From Alloyangia pacifica (GTDB taxonomy: Bacteria; Pseudomonadota; Alphaproteobacteria; Rhodobacterales; Rhodobacteraceae), in NCBI RefSeq assembly GCF_003111685.1, contig NZ_CP022189.1:62001-126000 (forward strand): a stretch of DNA of 64,000 bases, given 5' to 3'. Made by a program: the position numbers and the translations under genes. Each line of letters begins with the position of its first letter. Within the stretch, counting starts at the first letter, position 1. Below the pieces are notes generated by a model. It searched no databases. It saw only the letters and a program-made list of their open reading frames with translations, and was not told where the DNA came from. Shown piece after piece: positions 26,407 through 36,955 of this stretch.

Positions 26407-27080
26407 TGCCCCACGCCGTGATGCTCTTTGCCGCGGGTTTCGGCACGCGCATGGGCGCGCTTACCGCCGACCGCCCCAAGCCGCTGATCGAAGTCGCCGG
26501 AAAGCCGCTGCTCGACCATGCGCTGGAACTGACGGCGGGCCTGCCCACGCGCGTCGTGAATGCCCATTACCGCGCCGAGCAGGTCGCCGCGCATCTCGAC
26601 CGCAGCGGGGTCGTGGTCTCGGTCGAGCAGCCGCAGATCCTCGACACCGGCGGCGGGCTGCGCCACGCGCTGCCGCTCTTGGGGCCCGAGCCGGTCTACA
26701 CGCTCAACACCGATGCCGTCTGGGCCGGGCCGAACCCGCTGCACCTGCTCGCCGAGGCCTGGGACCCCGCCCGCATGGACGCGCTGCTGCTCTGCGTGCC
26801 GCTGACCAATGCCGTGGGCCGCAAGGGCGCCGGAGACTTCACCCTCGAAGGCGATGGTCAACTGCGCTGGAAGGGTGATCAGGTCTACACCGGCGCACAG
26901 ATCCTCAAGACCGAGCTTCTGGCCGAGATCCCCGACGACGCCTTCTCGCTGCGGCTGCTGTGGCAGCGGATGGGCGATCAGGGCCGCCTCTATGGGACCA
27001 GCTACCCCGGCCACTGGGCCGATGTCGGCCACCCCGAGGGGATCCTCCTCGCCGAAGAGATGCTGGCGCGCCATGTTTGA
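26406..27080 (+). CDS. murU: MurU-like N-acetylmuramate-1-phosphate uridylyltransferase
   Basis: A 224-residue nucleotidyltransferase with the sugar-1-phosphate motif FAAGFGTRMGALTADRPKPLIEVAGKPL, VSVEQPQILDTGGGLRHAL and LNTDAVW. Next to an AmgK-like kinase the likely product is UDP-MurNAc from MurNAc-alpha-1-phosphate; a plain mannose- or glucose-1-phosphate nucleotidyltransferase remains possible. It overlaps both neighbours: TGATG with amgK and 8 nt with addB. Confidence 0.8.
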   Translation: MPHAVMLFAAGFGTRMGALTADRPKPLIEVAGKPLLDHALELTAGLPTRVVNAHYRAEQVAAHLDRSGVVVSVEQPQILDTGGGLRHALPLLGPEPVYTLNTDAVWAGPNPLHLLAEAWDPARMDALLLCVPLTNAVGRKGAGDFTLEGDGQLRWKGDQVYTGAQILKTELLAEIPDDAFSLRLLWQRMGDQGRLYGTSYPGHWADVGHPEGILLAEEMLARHV

Positions 27081-30003
27081 GCCCTCCGGCACGCCCCGCA
27101 TCTTTGGCCTCGCCCCCGGCGTCGACTTCCCCGCCGCGCTGGTCGCGGGGCTGCGCGCGCGCATGGCGGGCCGCCCGCCCGAGGAAATGGCCAGGGTCGA
27201 GCTGATCCTCAACACCAGCCGCATGGCGCGGCGGGTGAAGGCGATCTTCGATACCGGCCCCGCAATCCTGCTGCCGCGCATCCGGCTGCTCACCGACATG
27301 GCCGACCCCGCCGCGCTGCGCGACCTGCCCGCGCCGGTGCCGCCGCTGCGCCGCAGGCTCGAACTCACCGGATTGGTGTCGAAACTGCTCTACGCCCAGC
27401 CCGACCTTGCCCCCCGCGCGGCGCTCTTCGATCTGGCCGACAGCCTCGCCACGCTGATGGACGAGATGCAGGACGAAGGCGTGTCGCCAGACCAGATCGC
27501 CGCGCTCGACGTCAGCGACGAGTCGGGCCACTGGCAGCGCGCGCTCAGCTTCCTCGGCATCGTGCAGCGCTACTTCGAGCAGGGCGAGGAAGCGCCGGAC
27601 CGCACCGCCTTCCAGCGCCATGCGCTGGACGAGAAGCTGAAGAGCTGGGAGGCCGCACCGCCGACCCATCCGATCATCGTCGCCGGCTCCACCGGCTCGC
27701 GCGGCGGCGCCTACAAGCTGATGTGCGCGGTCTCGCGCCTGCCGCAGGGCGCGGTGGTGCTGCCCGGCTTCGACTTCGACACGCCCGGCCCGGTCTGGGG
27801 CGGCCTGAGCGACGCGCTCTCGGCCGAGGACCATCCGCAGTTTCGCTTCGCCAAGCTGCTGCTCGACCTCGCGCTCGACCCGATGCGCGTGCCGCATTGG
27901 CACGAACAGACACCGCCCAGCGCGGCGCGCAACCGGCTGGTCTCGCTCGCGTTGCGCCCGGCGCCGGTTACCGACCAGTGGCGCTCCGAAGGCGTGCATC
28001 TGCCCGATCTGACCGAAGCGACGGAAAAGCTGACGCTGGTCGAGGCCAACTCCAAGCGCGAAGAGGCGATGGCCATCGCCCTGCGCCTGCGGCAGGCGGC
28101 GCAGGACGGCACCACCGCGGCGCTGATCACCCCCGACCGGATGCTGACCCGGCAGGTGACCGCGGCGCTGGACCGCTGGGACATCGTGCCCGACGACAGC
28201 GCCGGCATCCCGCTGCAGCTGACCCCGCCGGGGCGGTTTCTGCGGCAGGTGGCGGCGCTATTCCAGCGCGATCTGACCGCCGAGAGCCTGCTGTCGCTGC
28301 TCAAGCACCCGCTGACCCACAGCGGCTCGGAGCGGAACAACCACCTGCGCGCCACCCGCGAACTGGAACTGCACATCCGCAAGAAGAGCTGGCCCTTCCC
28401 GCAAGCCGAGCTGATCGAGGCGTGGGGCGAGGCCGCCGGTTTCCCCGACTGGGCGACCTGGGTCGCCGAGACGTTCTGCCAGCCACCGCTATACGGCACG
28501 CGCGCGTTGAGCGACTGGCTGATGATTCACGTGGAACGGGCTGAGGCCATCGCCGCCGGTCCCGAGATGGGCGAGTCGGAGCTCTGGAAGGAAGGCGCGG
28601 GGCGCAAGGCAAGGCAGGTGGTGACCGAGCTCGAGGGCGAGGCCAGCCACGGCACCGACCTCGACGCGCGCGATTACGCCGACCTTTTCGGCGCGATCCT
28701 TGCCAAGGGTGAGGTGCGCGATCGCGACGCGCCGCACCCGCATATCCTGATCTGGGGCACACTCGAGGCCCGCGTCATGGGCGCCGAGCTGCTGATCCTC
28801 GGCGGGCTGAACGAGGGCAGCTGGCCGGAGATCCCCGGTGCAGATCCGTGGCTGAACCGCAGGATGCGCCACAAGGCGGGACTGCGCCTGCCCGAGCGCA
28901 ATATCGGCCTTGCCGCGCATGACTTCCAGCAGGCGGTCGCCGCCGAAGAGGTCTGGCTCACCCGCGCGCTGAAGTCCGACGACGCCGAGACGGTTCCCGC
29001 GCGCTGGGTGAACCGACTGATGAACCTGATGAACGGCCTGCCCGCGAAGCAGGGGCCCGAGGCGCTGAAGGCGATGCAGGCGCGCGGCCGTCACTGGCTG
29101 GCGCTGGCGCGGCAGGTTGAGGCCCCGATCAAGGCGCCCTCTGCCGCCCGTCCTTCGCCGGTGCCGCCCGTCGCGGCGCGGCCGAGGCAGCTCTCGGTCA
29201 CCGAGATCAAGACGCTGATCCGCGACCCCTATGCCATCTACGCCAAGCGCGTGCTGCGGCTGCGCCCGCTCAACCCGCTGCAACGCGCCCCGGATGCGCT
29301 GCTGCGCGGCATCCTCATCCACCGTGTGTTCGAGAAATTTGTGCGCGAAACCGTCTCTGATCCGGGGCTTTTGACCCCCGAGGCCCTGCGCGCCAAGGCG
29401 GCCGAGGTGATCGGCGATCCCGAGGTGCTGCCCTTCCCGGTGACCCGCCACGTCTGGCAATCGCGCATCGCCCGCATCGCCGACTGGTTCACCCGGACCG
29501 AGTCTGAACGGCAAAGTCTGGCCCGCCCCGTGCATTTCGAAACCAGCGGCTCCAGCGACATTGCCGCGCTCGGCTTTACCCTCAAGGGCACCGCCGACCG
29601 GATCGACATCGACGAGAAGGGCAATGCGCACCTCTACGACTACAAGACCGGCGCTGCCCCCACTGCCAAGCAGCAAAAGAATTTCGACAAGCAGCTGCTG
29701 CTCGAGGCGGCGATGGTCGAACGCGGCGCCTTTCCGAACCTGCACCCGCGCCATGCCGCGCGCGCCGTCTTCGTCTCGGTCTCGACAAACCCTGCCGAGG
29801 TCGAGGCCCCGCTCGACGAGGTGCCGCCTGCCAAGGTCTGGAGCCAGTTCGAGACCCTGATGACCCGCTGGTTCGAGCCGGAGCGCGGCTATACCGCCCG
29901 CGCCGCCATGCTCAGCGAGACCGATTTTTCCGACTACGATCATCTCTCGCGCTTCGGCGAATGGGACGTGATCGACGCCGCCGAACGGGAGACGCTGGAA
30001 TGA
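27073..30003 (+). CDS. addB: Double-strand break repair protein AddB (alphaproteobacterial type)
   Basis: Subunit of the AddAB helicase-nuclease that resects double-strand breaks for recombination. The 976-residue protein has a UvrD-like N-terminal part without a classical Walker A, as is usual in this clade. A C-terminal RecB-type nuclease domain carries GILIHRVFEKF (about residue 745), DRIDIDEKG and YDYKTG (about 840-860), where the catalytic Asp and Lys lie. The ATG at 27073 overlaps the murU end. It overlaps addA by 4 nt. Confidence 0.95.
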   Translation: MFEPSGTPRIFGLAPGVDFPAALVAGLRARMAGRPPEEMARVELILNTSRMARRVKAIFDTGPAILLPRIRLLTDMADPAALRDLPAPVPPLRRRLELTGLVSKLLYAQPDLAPRAALFDLADSLATLMDEMQDEGVSPDQIAALDVSDESGHWQRALSFLGIVQRYFEQGEEAPDRTAFQRHALDEKLKSWEAAPPTHPIIVAGSTGSRGGAYKLMCAVSRLPQGAVVLPGFDFDTPGPVWGGLSDALSAEDHPQFRFAKLLLDLALDPMRVPHWHEQTPPSAARNRLVSLALRPAPVTDQWRSEGVHLPDLTEATEKLTLVEANSKREEAMAIALRLRQAAQDGTTAALITPDRMLTRQVTAALDRWDIVPDDSAGIPLQLTPPGRFLRQVAALFQRDLTAESLLSLLKHPLTHSGSERNNHLRATRELELHIRKKSWPFPQAELIEAWGEAAGFPDWATWVAETFCQPPLYGTRALSDWLMIHVERAEAIAAGPEMGESELWKEGAGRKARQVVTELEGEASHGTDLDARDYADLFGAILAKGEVRDRDAPHPHILIWGTLEARVMGAELLILGGLNEGSWPEIPGADPWLNRRMRHKAGLRLPERNIGLAAHDFQQAVAAEEVWLTRALKSDDAETVPARWVNRLMNLMNGLPAKQGPEALKAMQARGRHWLALARQVEAPIKAPSAARPSPVPPVAARPRQLSVTEIKTLIRDPYAIYAKRVLRLRPLNPLQRAPDALLRGILIHRVFEKFVRETVSDPGLLTPEALRAKAAEVIGDPEVLPFPVTRHVWQSRIARIADWFTRTESERQSLARPVHFETSGSSDIAALGFTLKGTADRIDIDEKGNAHLYDYKTGAAPTAKQQKNFDKQLLLEAAMVERGAFPNLHPRHAARAVFVSVSTNPAEVEAPLDEVPPAKVWSQFETLMTRWFEPERGYTARAAMLSETDFSDYDHLSRFGEWDVIDAAERETLE

Positions 30004-33000
30004 GCCGCAACGAGGCCAGCGAAAAGCAGGTCGAAGCCGCCCGCCCGGATACCTCCACATGGCTTGCCGCCAACGCCGGTTCGGGCAAGACCCGCGTGCT
30101 GACCGACCGGGTGGCGCGGCTGCTGCTCGACGAGGTGCTGCCCGAGCATATCCTGTGCCTGACCTACACCAAGGCCGCCGCCACCGAGATGCAGAACAGG
30201 CTGTTCAAGCGACTCGGCGCCTGGTCGATGCTCGACGACGACCAGCTCATCGCCGAACTGCGCCAGCTCGGCCTTGATGGCGCGCTGCCGCCCGCGCGGC
30301 TGCGGCAGGCGCGCACGCTCTTTGCCCGCGCCATCGAGACCCCCGGCGGCCTGCGCATCCAGACCATCCACTCGTTCTGTGCGAGCCTGTTGCGGCGCTT
30401 TCCGCTCGAAGCCGGGGTGTCGCCACAGTTCACCGAGATGGAGGACCGCTCCGCCGAAATGCTGCGCGCCGAGGTGCTCGAACGCATGGCCGAGGGGCGC
30501 GACGCCTGGCTGGTCGAGGCCATGGCCCCCTTCCTCGGCGAACAGCCCGAGGCGCTTTTGGCCGAACTTTGCGGGCGCAAGGCGGCCTTCCTGCCACCGC
30601 GCAGCCCCGAGGACATCCGCGCGCTCTATGGGTTGCCCGGCGACATGGACGAGGACGCGGTTCTGGCCGAGGTCTTCCTCGGCAGCGAGAGCGATCTCAT
30701 AGCCCGGGTGATCCCGGTGCTGCAGGCTGGCAAGAGCACCGATCAGGGCGCCGCGAAGAAGCTCGCGCGCTTCACCGGGCCGGACATGGCCGGGATGCTC
30801 GCGCTCGAGGACGCGCTGCTCACCCAGAAGGGCACGATCAGCAGCCGCGTGCCGACCAAGGACAGCAAGCAGGCGCTCGGCCCCGATGCGCCCCGCCTCG
30901 AGCAACTGGCGCAGCGGGTGGAATCGGCCCGCGAGAGCCGCCTCGCCGTCGAGGCGGTGAAGCGCGAGATCACCCTGCACCGCTTCGCGCAGGTCTTCCT
31001 GCCCGCCTACGAGGCCGAGAAGATGCGCCGCGGCTGGCTCGATTTCGACGATCTGGTGGTGCGCGCCCGCGACCTTCTGGCCGACGACCGTGTCGCCGAC
31101 TGGGTGCTCTACCGGCTCGATGGCGGCATCGATCATATCCTTGTCGACGAGGCGCAGGACACCAGCCCGGTGCAATGGCAGGTGATCGAGCGGCTGGCGC
31201 GCGAGTTCACCTCGGGCGAAGGCGCCCGCGGCGATGTGCGGCGGACGATCTTCGTCGTCGGCGACAAGAAGCAGTCGATCTATTCCTTCCAGGGCGCCGA
31301 CCCGCGCGAGTTCGACCGCATGTGCGACGACTTCGCCGACCGCCTGCAGGCCACCGACGCGCCGCTCAGCCGCATGATGCTGGAATATTCCTTCCGCTCC
31401 GCCGGGCCGGTGCTGCAGCTGGTGGATGCCACCTTCGAGGGCCGCGAGGAATCGGGCTTTTCCCCGGAACAGAGACACAAGGCGTTCAAATCCGAGATGC
31501 CCGGGAGGGTCGATCTCTGGCCGCACATCGAGCCTGCCAAGGAAGAAGAGGAAGACGCCGAGTGGTACGAGCCCGTCGACCGCATCGGCGCGCAGCACCA
31601 TACCGTGCGGCTGGCCAACCGCATCGCCGGCTTCATTGCCGAGACCATCGGGAAACCGCTGCCCGTCGAGATCGGCTTTAGCGGCCAGTACAAGGCCCGC
31701 CCCGCCCATGCCGGCGACTTCCTGATCCTCGTGCGGCGGCGCGGCACGCTCTTCACCGAGATCATCCGTGCCATCAAGGCCCGCGGCCTGCCCATCGCCG
31801 GGGCGGACCGGCTGAAGGTCATGTCGGAGCTGGCGGTGAAGGACATCGGCGCGCTGCTGGCCTTCCTTGCGACGCCCGAGGATGACCTGTCACTCGCCAC
31901 CGCGCTGCGCTCGCCGCTCTTCGGGCTGACGGAAAAGGCGCTCTTCGATCTGGCACATCCCCGCAAGCCCGGCAGCTATCTCTGGGTTGCCCTGCGCGAG
32001 CGGCGCGAGGAGTTTCCCGCCGTGCTGCAGGTGATGGACGACCTGCTGAACCGAACCGACTTCCTGCGCCCCTACGACCTGATCGAGCGCATTCTGACCC
32101 GTCACCGCGGCCGCCAGAAGCTGCTCGGGCGCTTGGGCGAAGAGGCCGAGGACGGCATCAACGCGCTGCTACAGCAGGCGCTTGCCTACGAGCAGAGCAC
32201 CGTGCCCTCGCTCACCGGCTTTCTCGAGTGGATGCAGTCCGACGATCTGGAAATCAAGCGCGCCCCAGACAGCGCCGGGGCCCGCATCCGGGTGATGACG
32301 GTGCATGGCTCCAAGGGTCTGGAAGCGCCGATCGTCATCCTGCCCGACTGTGCCCAGCCCACCAAGACCATCCGCGAACGCCTGCTGCCCGCGGGCGACG
32401 GCGAGACCGCTGGCATGGTCTGGCAGTCGAGCGCCGCAGCGCAGCCACAGGTTCAGTCCGAGGCACTGGAGCGCGCCAAGGCCGCCGCCGAGCGCGAGCG
32501 CGACCGGCTGCTCTACGTCGCCCTCACCCGCGCCGAGAAATGGCTGGTGGTCGCCGCCGCGGGCAATCTCGGCAAGGACGGCAGCGCCTGGTTCGACCAG
32601 GTGCAGAAAGGCATGGAACGCGCCGGGGCCGAGACGGTCGGCTACGATTTCGGAAGGTGGGGCTCGGGCGAGGGCCTGCGGCTTGGTCAGGCCGACTGGT
32701 CTCACCTGCCCTTTGAGCAGGTCAGCGTGCAGACGCCGGTGCTGCCCGAACTGGAGCCGCACCTGCTGACCCCCGCGCCCCTGCCTGCCCCGCTGCCCGA
32801 GAGCCGCTCGCCCTCGGATCTCGGCGGCGCCAAGGCGCTTTCGGGGATCGACGGGCTCGACGAGGACGAAGCCAAACTGCGCGGCACGGTGCTGCACCTG
32901 CTGCTGGAGCATCTCGCGCCGCTCCCCGCCGCCGCGCGCGCCAAGGCGGTCCCGCATGTGCTGACCCTCGCCGAGGATCTGCCCGCGGAAACAGAGACCA

Positions 33001-33374
33001 TCGTCATCGAGGCGCTTTCGGTGCTCGGCGCCCCGGCTCTGGCGCCGGTCTTTGCCGGGAACGCCCTCGCCGAAGTGCCGATTTCCGCCGAGATAGAGCC
33101 TGTCGGGCGCATCCACGGGGTCATCGACCGGCTGCTGGTCACGCCCGACAAGATCATTGCACTCGACTTCAAATCCAACCGAACCGTGCCCCGCTCCGCC
33201 GCCGAGGTGCCCGAGGGTCTGCTGCGCCAGATGGGGGCCTATGCCGCCGCCCTGACGCAGGTTTTCCCGGGGCGCATCATCGAAACCGGCCTCGTCTGGA
33301 CCGCCACGCAGGAACTGATGGTCCTGCCACACGATCTGGTGTCTGCGGCTCTTTCGAGAACTAGCCCAACTTGA
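30000..33374 (+). CDS. addA: Double-strand break repair helicase-nuclease AddA (alphaproteobacterial type)
   Basis: Motor and second nuclease subunit of AddAB. The 1124-residue protein carries UvrD/REP helicase motifs in order: Walker [16 protein letters not shown] (about 19-33), [13 protein letters not shown] (about 383), [14 protein letters not shown] (about 421), [13 protein letters not shown] (about 765) and [17 protein letters not shown]-terminal nuclease domain has GVIDRLLV and DFKSNR (about 1040-1060). All look intact, so the enzyme should be active. It is followed 94 bp later by trxA. Confidence 0.96.
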   Translation: MSRNEASEKQVEAARPDTSTWLAANAGSGKTRVLTDRVARLLLDEVLPEHILCLTYTKAAATEMQNRLFKRLGAWSMLDDDQLIAELRQLGLDGALPPARLRQARTLFARAIETPGGLRIQTIHSFCASLLRRFPLEAGVSPQFTEMEDRSAEMLRAEVLERMAEGRDAWLVEAMAPFLGEQPEALLAELCGRKAAFLPPRSPEDIRALYGLPGDMDEDAVLAEVFLGSESDLIARVIPVLQAGKSTDQGAAKKLARFTGPDMAGMLALEDALLTQKGTISSRVPTKDSKQALGPDAPRLEQLAQRVESARESRLAVEAVKREITLHRFAQVFLPAYEAEKMRRGWLDFDDLVVRARDLLADDRVADWVLYRLDGGIDHILVDEAQDTSPVQWQVIERLAREFTSGEGARGDVRRTIFVVGDKKQSIYSFQGADPREFDRMCDDFADRLQATDAPLSRMMLEYSFRSAGPVLQLVDATFEGREESGFSPEQRHKAFKSEMPGRVDLWPHIEPAKEEEEDAEWYEPVDRIGAQHHTVRLANRIAGFIAETIGKPLPVEIGFSGQYKARPAHAGDFLILVRRRGTLFTEIIRAIKARGLPIAGADRLKVMSELAVKDIGALLAFLATPEDDLSLATALRSPLFGLTEKALFDLAHPRKPGSYLWVALRERREEFPAVLQVMDDLLNRTDFLRPYDLIERILTRHRGRQKLLGRLGEEAEDGINALLQQALAYEQSTVPSLTGFLEWMQSDDLEIKRAPDSAGARIRVMTVHGSKGLEAPIVILPDCAQPTKTIRERLLPAGDGETAGMVWQSSAAAQPQVQSEALERAKAAAERERDRLLYVALTRAEKWLVVAAAGNLGKDGSAWFDQVQKGMERAGAETVGYDFGRWGSGEGLRLGQADWSHLPFEQVSVQTPVLPELEPHLLTPAPLPAPLPESRSPSDLGGAKALSGIDGLDEDEAKLRGTVLHLLLEHLAPLPAAARAKAVPHVLTLAEDLPAETETIVIEALSVLGAPALAPVFAGNALAEVPISAEIEPVGRIHGVIDRLLVTPDKIIALDFKSNRTVPRSAAEVPEGLLRQMGAYAAALTQVFPGRIIETGLVWTATQELMVLPHDLVSAALSRTSPT

Positions 33375-33468
33375 CGACTCCCCGGGCGGTGCCTACCTTC
33401 GCCAACCGAACACCGGGTGCGCCGCTGCCGCGCGCCCTGCTGCCAAACCCCAGCCAAGGAGACCTCCC

Positions 33469-33789
33469 ATGGCCACCGTCCCCGTCACCGACGCGACCTT
33501 CGACGAAGAAGTGAAGAACTCCGATATCCCCGTTGTGGTGGATTTCTGGGCCGAATGGTGCGGCCCCTGCAAGCAGATCGGCCCGGCGCTCGAGGAGCTG
33601 GCCGCCGAATATGAAGGCAAGATCAAGATTGCCAAGGTCGACGTCGACCAGAACCCGAACACCGCCGCCATGATGGGCGTGCGCGGCATCCCTGCGCTGT
33701 TCATCTTCAAGGACGGCCAGGTGATCTCGAACCGCGCCGGCGCCGCCCCCAAGGCGTCGCTGGCGAGCTGGATCAACGAGTCGATCTGA
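33469..33789 (+). CDS. trxA: Thioredoxin
   Basis: A 106-residue cytosolic disulfide reductase with the WCGPC active site at about residues 29-33 and the family signature [15 protein letters not shown]. The conserved cis-proline lies in [11 protein letters not shown]. The CCAAGGAG-type site upstream supports the ATG at 33469. It is the last gene of the addBA run and is closed by a strong terminator. Confidence 0.97.
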   Translation: MATVPVTDATFDEEVKNSDIPVVVDFWAEWCGPCKQIGPALEELAAEYEGKIKIAKVDVDQNPNTAAMMGVRGIPALFIFKDGQVISNRAGAAPKASLASWINESI

Positions 33790-33813
33790 GCCTTCCGGCC
33801 CAACGATTTCGCG

Positions 33814-33846
33814 AAATGCGCCCTCCTCGCGGGGGGCGCATTTTTT
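33814..33846 (+). terminator. Terminator of trxA
   Basis: AATGCGCCC (33815-33823) pairs with GGGGCGCATT (33833-33842, with one extra G) and is followed by TTTTTT. It lies 25 bp past the trxA stop. Confidence 0.9.
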
Positions 33847-33863
33847 GGTGTCCCGCGCCACGC

Positions 33864-34841
33864 TCAGAGCCCGGGAAACACCCGCCCCGCCAGAGCCTGC
33901 ACCCCTGCCCACCGCCGCGCCTGTGCGGGGCCCCTGTCCTCGGCCCCGGCAGGCAGCCCCCACCATTCCGCCAGCACCCGGTTGCGCAGCAAAAGCTCGA
34001 CCGACGGATCCTGCGCCCCCACCAGGCCGTATCCCTCGAAGAAGGCGCCTTGCACCTCGGGCGGCAGCACCTCTCGGTCTGGGATGGCGTCTTTCGGCGC
34101 ATGAAGGATGGCGTAATCCGCCAGCAGCCGGGCGATGTCATGCCCGACCGGCACCACCCGCCCACCGGCGAAATCGAGCCCCCAGCAGCCCGCCTCGTCC
34201 AGCACCAGATTGCGCAGGTGCAGATCGCCATGGGTCTGCGCGGTGATCGTCTCGCGCCCTTCGTAGAGAACCTGATCCGCGCGGAGCGCCTCGGCGCACC
34301 TCAGAAAGCGCTGCGGCTCCGCCACGATCCGCGCCCCCGAGGACACCTCCTCCATCACCGACCGCAGGAAACCCACGGTGTGCTTTGGCTGGAACACCCG
34401 CGTCTCGCCCGGAAGCGCCCGGTGAAACCCGCCCAGCCAGCCCCCGGCCCGCCGGAGCAGCGCCGCCTGCGCGCTCAGCGGTGCCCCCTCCAGCAGCCCC
34501 GACAGCGGCCGCGCGTCGAGATACCCCATCACGCAGGTCCGCCGCTCCACGTCGAAGGTCAGCAGCTCGGGCACGCCCTGCGCGTAAACCTCCTGCACCG
34601 CCAGATGCGCCGCCATGGCCGCCGCGAACTTCTCCGGGTCCGCCGGTCGCGCCTCGTGCTTCAGCACCAGCCGCGCGCCGCCGGGTCCCTGTAGCCGCAG
34701 CAGGATCCGCGCCACCCGCGCATCCTCGCGCCGGGCCAGCGGCGCGGCGCGCCAGGACGCAGGGTCAAGCCCGATCTCGCGCGCAAGAACCGGCCAATGC
34801 GCCAGTGCCGCCTGCGCCAAATCCCCCGCGATCATTCCCAT
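33864..34841 (-). CDS. Aminoglycoside-phosphotransferase-fold kinase
   Basis: A 325-residue protein of the APH/choline kinase fold. It shows an ATP-site lysine in [10 protein letters not shown], the catalytic loop [13 protein letters not shown] and the metal-binding [24 protein letters not shown]. The substrate is unknown; nothing points to antibiotic resistance, and small-metabolite kinases are the more common role. Two Mets (34841 and 34835) are possible starts. It is divergent from hslV, sharing 94 bp. Confidence 0.82.
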   Translation of the reverse strand: MGMIAGDLAQAALAHWPVLAREIGLDPASWRAAPLARREDARVARILLRLQGPGGARLVLKHEARPADPEKFAAAMAAHLAVQEVYAQGVPELLTFDVERRTCVMGYLDARPLSGLLEGAPLSAQAALLRRAGGWLGGFHRALPGETRVFQPKHTVGFLRSVMEEVSSGARIVAEPQRFLRCAEALRADQVLYEGRETITAQTHGDLHLRNLVLDEAGCWGLDFAGGRVVPVGHDIARLLADYAILHAPKDAIPDREVLPPEVQGAFFEGYGLVGAQDPSVELLLRNRVLAEWWGLPAGAEDRGPAQARRWAGVQALAGRVFPGL

Positions 34842-34881
34842 TTCCCGCCCCCTGCGCTATCTGCCCCGGCAAGGGCGGCGC

Positions 34882-34910
34882 CTTGCGAGGGGACATCTCA
34901 GCCCCCATAT
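34882..34910 (+). promoter_or_regulatory. Sigma32-like heat-shock promoter of hslVU
   Basis: A -35-like CTTGCG (34882-34887) and a -10-like CCCCATAT (34903-34910) are separated by 15 bp, close to the sigma32 consensus CTTGAA-N(11-16)-CCCCATNT. The predicted start would leave a leader of about 20 nt before hslV. Inferred from pattern only. Confidence 0.55.
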
Positions 34911-34935
34911 GGCGCCCAGCAAGAAAGGAAAGACA

Positions 34936-35493
34936 ATGTCCGATCAGGAATTTCCGGGCTGGCACGGCACCACGATCATCGGCGTCCGCAAGGGCGGCCG
35001 GGTGGTCGTCGCGGGTGACGGGCAGGTGAGCCTCGGCCAGACCGTCATCAAGGGCACCGCGCGCAAGGTGCGCCGGCTGGCGCCCGGCGGTCACGAGGTG
35101 GTCTGCGGCTTCGCCGGCTCCACCGCCGATGCCTTCACCTTGCTCGAGCGGCTGGAGGGCAAGCTCGAGAAATCCCCCGGCCAGCTGCAGCGCGCCTGCG
35201 TCGATCTCGCCAAGGACTGGCGCACCGACAAGTACCTGCAGAAGCTCGAGGCGATGCTGATCGTCACCGACGGCAAGGATCTCTACGTCATCACCGGCGC
35301 CGGCGACGTGCTCGAACCCGAGCATGACATCGCCGCCATCGGCTCGGGCGGCAACTTCGCGCTCGCCGCCGCGCGCGGGCTCTACGAGTACGAGGAAGAC
35401 GCCGAGAAGATCGCCCGCCGGGCCATGGCGATTGCCTCCGACATCTGCGTCTACACCAACGGCAAGCTGACCGTTGAGACCATTTCGGCTTGA
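34936..35493 (+). CDS. hslV: ATP-dependent protease peptidase subunit HslV (ClpQ)
   Basis: Threonine-protease subunit of the HslVU complex that degrades misfolded cytosolic proteins. The 185-residue protein contains [11 protein letters not shown], so maturation before Thr12 would expose the catalytic N-terminal threonine, leaving an 11-residue propeptide longer than in E. coli. [18 protein letters not shown] and [11 protein letters not shown] are family motifs. The ATG at 34936 follows an AAAGGAA site. hslU follows after 22 bp. Confidence 0.97.
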   Translation: MSDQEFPGWHGTTIIGVRKGGRVVVAGDGQVSLGQTVIKGTARKVRRLAPGGHEVVCGFAGSTADAFTLLERLEGKLEKSPGQLQRACVDLAKDWRTDKYLQKLEAMLIVTDGKDLYVITGAGDVLEPEHDIAAIGSGGNFALAAARGLYEYEEDAEKIARRAMAIASDICVYTNGKLTVETISA

Positions 35494-35515
35494 AACAGAG
35501 CCTGAAAGGACGACC

Positions 35516-36823
35516 ATGACTGACCTGACACCCCGGGAAATCGTCTCGGAACTCGACCGTTTCATCATCGGCCAGAACGACGCCAAGCGCGCCGTCGCCG
35601 TGGCGCTGCGCAACCGCTGGCGCCGCAAGCAGCTGAGCGCCGACCTGCGCGACGAGGTCTACCCCAAGAACATCCTGATGATCGGCCCGACCGGCGTCGG
35701 CAAGACCGAGATCTCGCGCCGCCTCGCAAAGCTCGCCCGCGCGCCCTTCATCAAGGTCGAGGCCACCAAGTTCACCGAGGTCGGTTACGTCGGTCGCGAC
35801 GTCGAGCAGATCATCCGTGACCTAGTCGACGCCTCGATCGTGCAAACCCGCGAGTGGATGCGCGAAGACGTGAAAGCCGCCGCCCACAAGAACGCCGAGG
35901 AACGCGTGGTTTCCGCCATCGCAGGCGAGGACGCGCGCGAGGGCACCCGCGAGATGTTCCGCAAGAAGCTCAAGGACGGCGAGCTCGACGACACGGTGAT
36001 CGAGCTCGACGTGGCCGACACCGCATCGCCCTTCCCGACGATGGAAATTCCCGGCCAGCCCGGCCAGAACATGGGGATGATGAACCTCGGGGACATTTTC
36101 GGAAAAGCCTTCGGCGGGCGCACCACGCGCAAGAAGATGACCGTCGCGGAAAGCTACGAGGTGCTGATCTCCGAGGAGGCCGACAAGCTGCTCGACGACG
36201 AGCAGGTCAAGCTGGCCGCCATCGAGGCGGTGGAGCAGAACGGCATCGTCTTCCTCGACGAGATCGACAAGGTCGCGGCGCGGCAGGAAGCCCGCGGCGG
36301 GGACGTGTCGCGCGAAGGCGTGCAGCGCGACCTGCTGCCCTTGATCGAGGGGACCACCGTCAGCACCAAGCATGGCGCGGTGAAGACCGACCACATCCTC
36401 TTCATCGCCTCGGGCGCCTTCCACATCGCCAAGCCGTCGGACCTGCTGCCCGAGCTTCAGGGCCGGCTGCCGATTCGGGTGAACCTGCGGGCGCTGACCG
36501 AAGAGGATTTCGTCCGCATCCTGACCGAGACCGACAACGCCCTGACCCGCCAGTACACGGCGCTGATGGCCACCGAAGAGGTCACCGTGACCTTCACCGA
36601 GGGCGGCATCCACGCGCTCGCCAAGATCGCCGCCGAGGTCAACGAGAGCGTCGAGAATATCGGCGCGCGGCGGCTCTACACGGTGATGGAGCGGGTGTTC
36701 GAGGAGCTGAGCTTCACCGCTCCCGACCAGCCGGGCACCGAGATCACCGTCGACGAGGCCTTCGTAGAGAAGCACCTCGGCGAGCTGACCCGCTCCACGG
36801 ACCTCAGCCGCTACGTGCTCTGA
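35516..36823 (+). CDS. hslU: HslU ATPase (ClpY), unfoldase of HslVU
   Basis: AAA+ unfoldase that feeds substrates to HslV. The 435-residue protein begins [31 protein letters not shown] (split here at the family start), then Walker [10 protein letters not shown] (about 60-68), the GYVGRD pore loop, Walker B VFLDEIDK and the C-terminal SRYVL tail that docks into HslV. The I-domain lies between. A GC-rich hairpin follows the stop. Confidence 0.97.
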   Translation: MTDLTPREIVSELDRFIIGQNDAKRAVAVALRNRWRRKQLSADLRDEVYPKNILMIGPTGVGKTEISRRLAKLARAPFIKVEATKFTEVGYVGRDVEQIIRDLVDASIVQTREWMREDVKAAAHKNAEERVVSAIAGEDAREGTREMFRKKLKDGELDDTVIELDVADTASPFPTMEIPGQPGQNMGMMNLGDIFGKAFGGRTTRKKMTVAESYEVLISEEADKLLDDEQVKLAAIEAVEQNGIVFLDEIDKVAARQEARGGDVSREGVQRDLLPLIEGTTVSTKHGAVKTDHILFIASGAFHIAKPSDLLPELQGRLPIRVNLRALTEEDFVRILTETDNALTRQYTALMATEEVTVTFTEGGIHALAKIAAEVNESVENIGARRLYTVMERVFEELSFTAPDQPGTEITVDEAFVEKHLGELTRSTDLSRYVL

Positions 36824-36830
36824 CACGCCG

Positions 36831-36870
36831 GATGCGGGGGGCCAGCCCCCCGCACCTCTTCTCTTTCCAA
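36831..36870 (+). terminator. GC hairpin after hslU; copy 2 of a dispersed element
   Basis: TGCGGGGGG (36833-36841), loop CCAG, CCCCCCGCA (36846-36854), followed by CCTCTTCTCTTTCC. The tail is pyrimidine-rich but has few T, so termination is plausible but not certain. It resembles the element at 5841-5870. Confidence 0.5.
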
Positions 36871-36955
36871 ATACGCCCACCTGAGGCGTCCCGCCTCTAC
36901 CGCCCAGCGTCGCCGCCGGATATGTTCGCGCCAACATTCCAGGAGGACGCCCCCG

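Noticed and set aside
33864..34841. Aminoglycoside resistance gene
   Set aside because: The fold is APH-like, but nothing in sequence or context points to antibiotics; the fold is shared by many metabolite kinases.
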